A stretch of 8,998 nucleotides of DNA from an uncultured Flavobacteriaceae bacterium (GTDB taxonomy: Bacteria > Bacteroidota > Bacteroidia > Flavobacteriales > Flavobacteriaceae): contig CALZKX010000135.1 of NCBI GenBank assembly GCA_945788155.1, positions 1-8,998 on the forward strand, written 5' to 3'. Shown in pieces: positions 1-6,483 of this stretch. A program made the position numbers and the translations under genes. Below the pieces are notes generated by a model, which saw only the letters and a list, made by a program, of their open reading frames with translations, did no database searches and was not told where the DNA came from. Position 1 is the stretch's first letter. Every line of letters starts with the position of its first letter.

Positions 1-659
1 CCAAAACATTAAACCCTAATTTTTTATTAGGAAGCATTGAAACCAAAACTGGGTTTAGCATTACTACCAAACTGGGTTTTCCAACAAATTGGGGACTTGG
101 CAGTTCTTCAACCCTTATAAACAATATTGCTAATTGGGCAAAGGTCGATGCCTACAAACTATTGGAAATAACATTTGGTGGCAGTGGTTATGATATAGCT
201 TGTGCACAACAGGATAAGGCTATTACTTATCAATTAAAAAATTCTCACAGAGACATTAATGTAGTTGATTTTAATCCTGAGTTCAAAGACCACTTGTATT
301 TTGTTCATTTAAATAAAAAACAAGATAGTCGCGAAGGGATTAATCGATATAATAAAAATAAAGGAGCTATTTTTTCTAAAATTAGTGACATAAATACCAT
401 TACCAAAAACATTATAGATTGTTCCAATATAGAAGATTTTAATCAGCTCATAGATTTACATGAAACGATTATTGGTTCCATAATAAAGCACCCAACAGTT
501 AAAGAATCTCTTTTTAAAGACTTTAACGGCTCTATCAAAAGCCTTGGAGCTTGGGGAGGCGATTTTATTTTGGTAAGCTCTTTTGATAATCCGAGTACTT
601 ATTTTAAAGAGAAGGGTTACCCAGCAATTATTCCCTTTAGAGATATGGTATTAAACTAG
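1..659 (+). CDS. GYDIA-type GHMP family kinase, 5' end outside window (partial)
   Basis: The reading frame is open from base 3 to the TAG at 657-659, giving 218 residues, so the true start lies upstream of the window. The TTG at 162 is an internal leucine codon and not the start. Three GHMP-kinase signatures are visible in order: the ATP-binding loop PTNWGLGSSS (81-110, family pattern P-x3-GLGSS), GSGYDIA (180-200), whose Asp is in the position of the catalytic base of mevalonate and phosphomevalonate kinases, and a C-terminal glycine loop GAWGGDF (546-566) matching GHMP motif 3. GHMP kinases phosphorylate small metabolites with ATP in the cytoplasm. The GSGYDIA form is typical of a Bacteroidota subgroup that I recall lying near HMG-CoA reductase, so a mevalonate-pathway role is plausible, but the substrate is an inference. 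Roughly 80-100 N-terminal residues are missing if it is about 300 long. It converges on ppiD with 3 bases between the stops. Confidence 0.88.
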   Translation, partial: KTLNPNFLLGSIETKTGFSITTKLGFPTNWGLGSSSTLINNIANWAKVDAYKLLEITFGGSGYDIACAQQDKAITYQLKNSHRDINVVDFNPEFKDHLYFVHLNKKQDSREGINRYNKNKGAIFSKISDINTITKNIIDCSNIEDFNQLIDLHETIIGSIIKHPTVKESLFKDFNGSIKSLGAWGGDFILVSSFDNPSTYFKEKGYPAIIPFRDMVLN

Positions 660-662
660 TTA

Positions 663-2810
663 TTAATAAAAAGCAGCTCTATTATCTTCAATTTTGGCAG
701 CTTTTTTTAAAGCTTCCAATAACAGTGTGTTTACCGAAGTAGCTTTAGCAGTACCAATTCTATTAGCGGCAGCTTGGTAATTTGGCAATCCTGCTGCAGG
801 TGTTAATTTTGTTAGTTGAATAACAAATACACCTGTTTTACCTTCAATTGGTTTAGACATAGTACCTTCGGTTAATCCAAAAGCTGTTCCAACTACTTTA
901 GGCTCACTTCCTGCACCTGATATAGTTGGGGTTTTCATAGTAACTGCTAATGCTGTTTGCACTGTTTCACTTTCACTAGCTGCAATATCTTCTAAAGTCG
1001 CTCCAGAGAGACGTGCTTTAATGAGTGCTGCTTTCTTTTCTTTTCTAATGGCTGGCAATGCTGTAACCGAAGCTTTGTCGGTACTCATTAATCCTTCCTT
1101 ATTTATCGCTGTTAGCTGTACAACTGCATAACCGCCTTGGATATTAAATCTTTTAATGTCGCCAGGAGTAACACCGTCTTCATAAATCCATCGTACTATG
1201 TTTCTTTGGCTTCCTAAACCTGGAATGGCCTCATCTAAAGTTTTGATGGCACTTACTGGCTTAATTGTATAATCGCTTTCACGTACAACTTCTGTAAACT
1301 CTTTATCTGCCACTGCAATTTCAAATTTTGAAGTCTCGTTAAATATTCTATCAACAGTTGCATCAGATGGTTCAATTACTCTGGCTAAGTTACCAACTTT
1401 AACAGCTCTTTGCTTGTTGCCTTGACTTAATATTTCAATAACATGGTATCCAAAATCGGTTTTAACCACATCTATATCCCTAACTTTATTATCGAATGAA
1501 AACGCTTTAAACTCAGGCGCCATTCCAGCAGTATAGGCAAATTCTATTTCTCCATCATTTTGATTGCTAACAAGATCGGATGATAAAACCAATAAGTCTT
1601 TGAATTTAGAGCGGTTGGTTTTTACAACATTTAAAATACTATCTGCGGTTGCTTTAGCTTCTGCATCGGTTTTTACAACATCTGGAGCAGCTTGTACAGC
1701 ACCTGCAAACGGAATTAATATATGTCTCACTTTAACAGAGTCTGCTATTTGTTTAACATCGATAACCTTACTAATCATGAACATATTATTATTCTTGTAA
1801 GGACCGTAAAGTTCGCCTTTGTTCAAATTCCAAATACTATCGGCGTGTTCAACTGGCAAATTTGCTTTAAACATATAATCATCAAATAATTTAACAGCCG
1901 AATTTGCTGCTAAATAACCTTCATTATCGGTTGTGTTTTTAAACCCAACAATGGTTTCAGTTGCTTTTGAGGCTTCAATATATTCTTCTCTATCTTCTAG
2001 CAACTTAATCAACGCATTTTTAATTTCGGTTTCATCTTCTAATGATGCTTCTTCCTTAAACTCGACAAAACGAATATCTCTTGATTCATCTATCTCGTAT
2101 TGGCTCTTATTTTTATTTATATAGTTGGAAATATCAGACTTAGTAACCGTTATTGTACTATCGGCAATTGAAGTATAAGGGATTCTAACATATTTAAAAT
2201 CTACTTTATCGTTTTCTAGTTTGTAATCTAACTCTCCTTCGGCTAGTGTACCAGAAATACCTGCTTTAACCATATTAAAGTAGGTTTGTTGCTTTCCTGT
2301 AACAGCCATATTGTTTTCATAATTTGTCCAAGCCTCATAATTAATTGGCGAACCACCTAGTATTGCCGTTTCCGGGGAAATGGCTTTTAGGTTTGCTATA
2401 AATTCATTTAATTTATTTTCATCGTAGATACCATCTTCATTTTTAAACTCTTCAAAATTTGTCAACCCTAATCTCAACAGGTCTCTCATTTGGTCGCGCT
2501 CTACGGTAAGCCCTAAAGCATCATACTGTGCATTCATAACCGCATTGCTCACTTCCTGGTCCCAAACTCTGTTCATTGCTTGAGTGTTGGTAAGTGAACC
2601 TCCAAATTGACGTTGTGCATTTTCTACCTTAGCCATAAAATCGTCACGATCTATGTCTTCTCCGTTTATGGTAGCGATTACGTTTTGAGACTTGCTATTG
2701 AAGCCATCTGTATTTTTAAATAAATCGGCTAAGACAAATGAGAATAATGCCATAGCGATTACTAAGATTAAAAATAATGATCGTTGTCTAATTTTATTTA
2801 AAATTGCCAT
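663..2810 (-). CDS. ppiD: PpiD-like peptidylprolyl isomerase (SurA N-terminal plus parvulin domains)
   Basis: This 715-residue membrane-anchored periplasmic folding factor probably helps newly exported envelope proteins fold by prolyl cis-trans isomerisation and chaperoning. Residues 1-9 are basic and 10-29 form one hydrophobic helix with no signal cleavage site, which tethers it to the inner membrane facing the periplasm. Residues 43-200 resemble the SurA/PpiD N-terminal chaperone fold (VIATINGEDIDRDDF near 44-58). A parvulin domain spans about 358-465, with the hallmark VRHILIPF (361-368) and the closing strand VKTDFGYHVIEI (449-460). The rest, to the C-terminus, looks like a second, degenerate isomerase-like or chaperone region (GVFVIQLTKL at 660-669 resembles a parvulin end). 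About 700 residues is usual for Bacteroidota PpiD. The ATG at 2808-2810 fits the N-terminus well. It is preceded by 179 gene-free bases, so it may have its own promoter, although I find only near-matches (for example TCTATTTG on the minus strand at 2857-2850) with no paired -33 element. Confidence 0.9.
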   Translation of the reverse strand: MAILNKIRQRSLFLILVIAMALFSFVLADLFKNTDGFNSKSQNVIATINGEDIDRDDFMAKVENAQRQFGGSLTNTQAMNRVWDQEVSNAVMNAQYDALGLTVERDQMRDLLRLGLTNFEEFKNEDGIYDENKLNEFIANLKAISPETAILGGSPINYEAWTNYENNMAVTGKQQTYFNMVKAGISGTLAEGELDYKLENDKVDFKYVRIPYTSIADSTITVTKSDISNYINKNKSQYEIDESRDIRFVEFKEEASLEDETEIKNALIKLLEDREEYIEASKATETIVGFKNTTDNEGYLAANSAVKLFDDYMFKANLPVEHADSIWNLNKGELYGPYKNNNMFMISKVIDVKQIADSVKVRHILIPFAGAVQAAPDVVKTDAEAKATADSILNVVKTNRSKFKDLLVLSSDLVSNQNDGEIEFAYTAGMAPEFKAFSFDNKVRDIDVVKTDFGYHVIEILSQGNKQRAVKVGNLARVIEPSDATVDRIFNETSKFEIAVADKEFTEVVRESDYTIKPVSAIKTLDEAIPGLGSQRNIVRWIYEDGVTPGDIKRFNIQGGYAVVQLTAINKEGLMSTDKASVTALPAIRKEKKAALIKARLSGATLEDIAASESETVQTALAVTMKTPTISGAGSEPKVVGTAFGLTEGTMSKPIEGKTGVFVIQLTKLTPAAGLPNYQAAANRIGTAKATSVNTLLLEALKKAAKIEDNRAAFY

Positions 2811-2989
2811 ATATAATTAAAATTTTATGTAACCTTTTTTGGGGTTTATCAAATAGACTAATACTTCCAAAAAAAAATTGACTAGTAATAATCTTTAATT
2901 AATTGTGATAAAATATCGTGGGCGAAAATAGTATTTTATACTTAATAATAAAAGCAGAACAACGTATAAATTGTACTGTTGTAAGATTT

Positions 2990-4276
2990 TTAATCGTCTT
3001 TTAAAATGTGAAGGGATACAATTTCTATTTTGGTATTAGAGACTTTTAAAATTGTAAATAAATAGTTGTCTATGGTTACTTTTTCGTTTTGCTTCGGAAT
3101 TTCTTCGGTGCTGTTAACAATTAAGCCTCCAAGGGTTTCGTAATTTTCATTTTCTGGCAAGTCTAATTTATAGGTTTCGTTTATATAATCTACCTCTAAT
3201 CTAGCCGAAAAATTAAATTCGTTATCACTTATTTTTTTCTCTAATAATTCTATGGTGTCATGTTCGTCTTCTATTTCGCCAAATAATTCTTCAACAATAT
3301 CTTCGATGGTCATGATACCAGAAGTTCCTCCATATTCGTCCAACACTACCGAAACACTTTTACGCTTTTTGGTAAGTACGTTTAAAACATCTTTTATTAG
3401 CATTGTTTCAGGCACAAACTCCACTGGAATAATAATAGATTTTATTGTTTTTGGGGTTTTAAAAAGATCGAAAGAATGTACGTACCCTAAAATGTCGTCT
3501 ATAGTATTTTTGTAAACCAAAATTTTAGAATATCCTGTGGAAGTAAAAAGCTCGTTTAAGGTTTTTATGCTATCATGAATCTCTACTGCAACCAACTCGG
3601 TACGAGGTATCATAACTTCTCTGGATTTTACTTCGGAAAATTCTAAAGCATTTTGAAAAATTTGAATTTCGCTATCAACATCGTCGTCATCTTCAACCGA
3701 TTCCATTTGTTCACTAATATAATTTCCTAATTCTACTTTAGTAAATGCCAATTGCACTTGGTCTCCATCGGTTTTAAAAAAGGTTTTAAGTACGACATCG
3801 GAAATCCAAATAACAAAATCGGAAATAAATGAAAACAACACAAAAAATATGTAAGCTGGAATTGAAAATAGCTTCAACAACAAATTAGAATAAATTTGAA
3901 AGAACACTTTTGGTAAAAACTCGGCAGTAATTAGTATTACCAAAGTGGAAATTATGGTTTGAGTCAACAAGCTAAAATCGGTAATTAAAGCATTAAGCAA
4001 AGCGTTATCAAGGGCCATGCCTTGAAACCACTGCATTAATAAATCTCCCATGTAAAAACCATAAATAACCAATGCGATATTGTTTCCAATAAGCATTGTG
4101 GCAATAAATTTTGATGGTTTTGCTGTAAGTCTAGTAAGTATTTTGGCCAAAAGACCGCTTTGTTTTTTTTCAATTTCTATATGAATCTTGTTTGAAGATA
4201 CATAGGCTATTTCCATTCCTGAGAAAAATGCCGAAAATAACAGCGAGATAATAATTATTACGGTTTCGGGACTCAT
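2990..4276 (-). CDS. CNNM/CBS-domain membrane protein (CorC/HlyC 'hemolysin' family)
   Basis: The 428-residue protein has the standard three-part architecture. Residues 1-165 are a CNNM (DUF21) transmembrane domain with helices near 4-20, 57-80, 100-120 and 131-160 and the family motifs FSGMEIA (18-24), IGNN (63-66) and EFLPK (119-123). Residues 218-335 are a pair of CBS domains (VMIPRTELVAV at 221-231, VVLDEYGGTSGIMTIEDIVEE at 310-330), which in relatives bind adenine nucleotides. Residues 345-425 are a CorC_HlyC domain. Characterised relatives are Mg2+ or other divalent-cation efflux proteins of the inner membrane; 'hemolysin' is a historical label and no toxin activity is implied. GldE of gliding bacteria shares this architecture, but its usual partner genes ssb and gldD are not here. 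It starts 3 bases after the small membrane-protein gene, so the two are very likely co-transcribed. Ion specificity cannot be read from the sequence. Confidence 0.9.
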   Translation of the reverse strand: MSPETVIIIISLLFSAFFSGMEIAYVSSNKIHIEIEKKQSGLLAKILTRLTAKPSKFIATMLIGNNIALVIYGFYMGDLLMQWFQGMALDNALLNALITDFSLLTQTIISTLVILITAEFLPKVFFQIYSNLLLKLFSIPAYIFFVLFSFISDFVIWISDVVLKTFFKTDGDQVQLAFTKVELGNYISEQMESVEDDDDVDSEIQIFQNALEFSEVKSREVMIPRTELVAVEIHDSIKTLNELFTSTGYSKILVYKNTIDDILGYVHSFDLFKTPKTIKSIIIPVEFVPETMLIKDVLNVLTKKRKSVSVVLDEYGGTSGIMTIEDIVEELFGEIEDEHDTIELLEKKISDNEFNFSARLEVDYINETYKLDLPENENYETLGGLIVNSTEEIPKQNEKVTIDNYLFTILKVSNTKIEIVSLHILKDD

Positions 4277-4279
4277 TTT

Positions 4280-4471
4280 TTAAAGCTTGCCTCTATCTTC
4301 GAAACGCTTTCTAAATTTCTTTCTAAAAAAGAACATAAATACTGCTAAAGCCGCAAGACTTAATGACAAATAAGGGCTCTTACCTTCAACATTCCAATTG
4401 CTTATGGCATCGTATAAAAACAATATTGCGAAAATTAAATACGCATATTGAAAAAGCTGTAATACCTTCAT
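4280..4471 (-). CDS. Small two-helix membrane protein of unknown function (63 aa)
   Basis: I do not recognise a named family. The 63 residues show two hydrophobic stretches, about 7-25 (FQYAYLIFAILFLYDAISN) and 34-49 (YLSLSLAALAVFMFFF), joined by a short polar loop (NWNVEGKSP), and end in a strongly basic tail (RKKFRKRFEDRGKL). The positive-inside rule suggests a hairpin with both ends in the cytoplasm. That it is a real gene is supported by its place between lptC (53-base gap) and the CNNM/CBS gene (3-base gap) on the same strand, its coherent membrane pattern and its ATG start at 4469-4471. A candidate promoter -7 element lies 42 bases upstream of the start. It could be an accessory subunit of the CNNM protein or of the LptC-linked envelope machinery, but this is only inferred from position. 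Confidence 0.78.
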   Translation of the reverse strand: MKVLQLFQYAYLIFAILFLYDAISNWNVEGKSPYLSLSLAALAVFMFFFRKKFRKRFEDRGKL

Positions 4472-4512
4472 TACTAAAAATGAGTTAGTGATTATTATAA
4501 GTTATAACAATA

Positions 4513-4520
4513 CAAAGATA
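4513..4520 (-). promoter_or_regulatory. Candidate internal promoter -7 element (TATCTTTG)
   Basis: Read on the minus strand, the lptC to small-protein gap carries TATCTTTG, an exact match to the Bacteroidota -7 consensus TAnnTTTG. No TTTG or TTG is seen about 20 bases upstream; that position reads TTTAT and overlaps the end of lptC, so the -33 part is weak. If real, it would give a second transcript with a leader of roughly 35 bases for the 63-residue protein, the CNNM/CBS gene and perhaps ppiD. An eight-base motif with two free positions is easily matched by chance in AT-rich DNA, and the location in the widest gap of the operon is the main support. Confidence 0.35.
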
Positions 4521-4524
4521 GTAA

Positions 4525-5079
4525 TTATTCGTCTATATAAATGATTCCGCTCATCTCTAAAACTCTGGCGTTTGTGAAGCTTCTATTGGAGTCGAAACCT
4601 GTACCATTTATAATTTCGTTATTCCGACGAAACTTTACTGGTTTGTTTGTAAACATCCATTCTCGTTTTTGATCGTAAAATAATTGCTCAGTAAACAAAG
4701 TATCGTTACTATGTGTTGTTACTACGACGTTACCTTGTAGATCTATTAAATCGGTGTCATTATAAATCATTGCAAAATCTGACAATACATTATTTTTATT
4801 GCCTTTTTCATCGTAAATGGTAAAATCGATGCCTTGAGGAAATTCTACAAACGAGAACTTGCGGTTAGAAAAATCTAGCATTTTTGGACTTATTAAATGC
4901 GATTTTAGTCTTCCCGAATCGGTGTATTTTGTATTAATATTATCGGCTTCGGTAATTGGCTTATTACTTAAAAGACCAATATTTTGAACCTCTTTAAAAT
5001 TATCTTTGCATGAAAAAAACATGGTCACAGTAAAAACTGTGACCATGATGATTATACTATATTTTACTATTGAATTCAT
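4525..5079 (-). CDS. lptC: LptC, LPS export periplasmic bridge protein (lipoprotein form)
   Basis: LptC joins the inner-membrane LptBFG transporter to LptA in the bridge that carries lipopolysaccharide across the periplasm. The 184-residue protein begins with a short basic and hydrophobic signal (K6, then about 8-22) ending in FFSC, so Cys24 is the likely lipidation site; the lipobox is loose, with Phe at -3. Proteobacterial LptC keeps a transmembrane helix instead, while a lipoprotein form is common in Bacteroidota. From about residue 55 the repeating beta-strand pattern typical of LptC/OstA-fold proteins is clear, for example LIDLQGNVVVTTHSNDTLFTE (111-131) and a later NGTGFDSNRSF. Its ATG shares one base with the stop of the TPR gene (TAATG), suggesting translational coupling. 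Codons 12-20 form a perfect DNA inverted repeat (see the separate entry). None of the other lpt genes is in this window. Confidence 0.87.
   Translation of the reverse strand: MNSIVKYSIIIMVTVFTVTMFFSCKDNFKEVQNIGLLSNKPITEADNINTKYTDSGRLKSHLISPKMLDFSNRKFSFVEFPQGIDFTIYDEKGNKNNVLSDFAMIYNDTDLIDLQGNVVVTTHSNDTLFTEQLFYDQKREWMFTNKPVKFRRNNEIINGTGFDSNRSFTNARVLEMSGIIYIDE
5013..5047 (-). repeat. Perfect inverted repeat with U-tract: terminator-like hairpin inside lptC
   Basis: CATGGTCACAGT (minus-strand sense, 5047-5036) pairs without mismatch with ACTGTGACCATG (5031-5020) around the loop TTTT (5035-5032), giving a 12-bp stem. On the transcribed strand it is followed directly by seven Ts (5019-5013), so the lptC message would carry a textbook intrinsic-terminator shape at nucleotides 33-60 of the coding sequence. 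The codons read as a peptide that is itself mirror-symmetric, MVTVFTVTM (residues 12-20 of the signal peptide). The stem is only about half GC, and translating ribosomes would disrupt it, so it could act as a translation-dependent attenuator. Chance, or a template-switch mutation tolerated in a hydrophobic segment, are alternatives. The repeat is certain; its function is inference. Confidence 0.6.
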
Positions 5080-6467
5080 TAAAGGTTTGGCACTTTAACG
5101 CTTCTACCTATCCAACATCCAATTTTTATAGTTTCTCCTGCATTACCTTTAGTGAATATTTCACTTCTAGTAGGTGCTTTTGCTAAATAATTAGCTGAGG
5201 TATTTCTAGATGCTTTAGATAAGTTTGGATCTACTCTCCCTGCTTTTCTGGCTTCTTGAGCTGCTAACCAATATACAGCCCTTTTACTAAAGTTATCTGT
5301 ACCACAATTATTGGCACTAGCAGCATACATTTGTGCAATTGCTAAATGTGCTTTACCCATTGATGGGTTCGCAGCAAGTGCCTTTTGGTAATATGTTCTT
5401 GCTTGACCGTAACTTCTTTTTTTCTTAAATCCAGCAGCAATTCTATAAAGTATTTTAGCTTTATCAATGTTATCTGTTTCTAATTCTACTGCTTGATTGT
5501 AAAAAGTTAATGCTGCAGCACTATCTCCTTCTTTATCTTTTAAAATTCCTAAATAATACGCTGTAGATGCATTAGGTTCTAAGTTGTTCTTTTGCTCTAC
5601 TATTTTAACAAATAATGGGTCGTCTGTACATTCTTTAGTGTACAATCTATTCATGGCTCTTTGCAACCATAAACCATCGTTTTTGTTTTCTTCGTAGTTT
5701 CTAGTATATAACGGAATTAAGTTTTCGCAGTTTGCACGATCACCTAAATCTCTATCCATTCCAGATGAAATTTGATCGTAAGCTCTTAAAAAACTAGTAT
5801 AAGATTTTACTCTACTAGCGTCTTTTTTACTTAATACTGGTTCTTCATCAGTATCTTCTGCAGGCACATATTTGTTTAGTAAATTAGTATAGTGTTTAAT
5901 CTCTGCTTCTATTTTCTCTGAAACCTCATCATACTTAGTAAACAATACTTCGGCAGGTTTTTTTCCATCATCATATAAGTTTACCATTAGTTTAAAATAT
6001 GTATATAATGATTTTGGGTTTTTAAATGTTTCAGCGTCTGTTTTAAAAGCATTGTCAAAGCAGTCGTACAATTGACTATCCGTCATTTGTAACTCGTTTT
6101 TGTAATCGTATTGTAACTGACAAGCTTTAGCTAAAAATTCACCCTCTGGTGTTTTACTAGCAAAGTTTACACGTCTTTCTTCCCACATTTTCACGAGGTC
6201 TTTAACAAACCCTACTTTTTCGGCTCCAGAAGATTTTTTAATTTTATAATTAAGGATACGTTCACCATAGGTAAAAATTGCTCTGTTAAACTTTGGGTTT
6301 CTTTGTCTTAATTCCATCCAAGGACTAAAAGCAGCATCATAATTTTTAGCTTTTGCATATTCACTAAAAATGGACAATGTGTTCATGTCTTCTTCCTGAC
6401 TTTGTGCATTAGTCACATTAAATCCTAGAAAAAGCATTGCTATTAACAGTGTAATTTTCGTCTTCAT
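5079..6467 (-). CDS. Secreted TPR-repeat protein, probably periplasmic, function unknown
   Basis: The 462-residue protein starts with a clear Sec signal peptide (KTK, a hydrophobic core at 5-16, then VTNAQ; cleavage expected around 21-22) and has no lipobox. The rest is mostly helical. Tetratricopeptide repeats are clearest at about 300-333 (AYYLGILKDKEGDSAAALTF, then YNQAVELE) and 337-370 (RIAAGFKKKRSYGQARTYYQ, then KALAANP), with a less regular helical N-terminal half. The mature part has six cysteines, C116, C136, C247, C280, C388 and C451, which could form three disulfides in the periplasm. The C-terminus (GCWIGRSVKVPNL) is compact rather than repeat-like. TPR domains bind other proteins, so it is probably a scaffold or chaperone-like partner for a neighbour such as the barrel protein 16 bases upstream or LptC, whose start overlaps its stop. 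The partner is not shown by the sequence. The ATG at 6465-6467 is chosen because it begins the signal peptide. Confidence 0.85.
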   Translation of the reverse strand: MKTKITLLIAMLFLGFNVTNAQSQEEDMNTLSIFSEYAKAKNYDAAFSPWMELRQRNPKFNRAIFTYGERILNYKIKKSSGAEKVGFVKDLVKMWEERRVNFASKTPEGEFLAKACQLQYDYKNELQMTDSQLYDCFDNAFKTDAETFKNPKSLYTYFKLMVNLYDDGKKPAEVLFTKYDEVSEKIEAEIKHYTNLLNKYVPAEDTDEEPVLSKKDASRVKSYTSFLRAYDQISSGMDRDLGDRANCENLIPLYTRNYEENKNDGLWLQRAMNRLYTKECTDDPLFVKIVEQKNNLEPNASTAYYLGILKDKEGDSAAALTFYNQAVELETDNIDKAKILYRIAAGFKKKRSYGQARTYYQKALAANPSMGKAHLAIAQMYAASANNCGTDNFSKRAVYWLAAQEARKAGRVDPNLSKASRNTSANYLAKAPTRSEIFTKGNAGETIKIGCWIGRSVKVPNL

Positions 6468-6483
6468 AATTCTTTATAATTAA

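Noticed and set aside
15..31. CCTAAT/ATTAGG hairpin with T5 loop
   Set aside because: Six A-T-rich pairs inside the kinase coding sequence and no T-tract after it; expected by chance.
162..659. TTG at 162 as the start of a short plus-strand gene
   Set aside because: The frame stays open to the window start and the ATP-binding GLGSS motif lies upstream of 162, so TTG is an internal leucine codon of a truncated gene.
668..706. Possible terminator for the kinase: AAAAAGC pairing with GCTTTTT
   Set aside because: The stem is only 7 bp, mostly A-T, with a 25-base loop, and lies inside the ppiD 3' codons; too weak to call.
1564..1800. Plus-strand open frame opposite ppiD (also 1933-2124)
   Set aside because: It lies wholly antisense to a well-supported gene, and its composition is what the complement of ppiD codons gives.
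2811..2989. Promoter or regulatory element in the gap before ppiD
   Set aside because: Only one-off matches to TAnnTTTG (2850-2857 and 2923-2930, minus strand) without a correctly spaced -33 element; no strong hairpin seen.
3252..3515. Plus-strand open frame opposite the CNNM/CBS gene
   Set aside because: Antisense to conserved CBS-domain codons, serine-rich by complement, with no recognisable domain.
2990..4276. Assignment as gliding-motility protein GldE
   Set aside because: Same domain layout, but the expected ssb and gldD neighbours are absent and the context is lptC/ppiD; the general CNNM/CBS label is safer.
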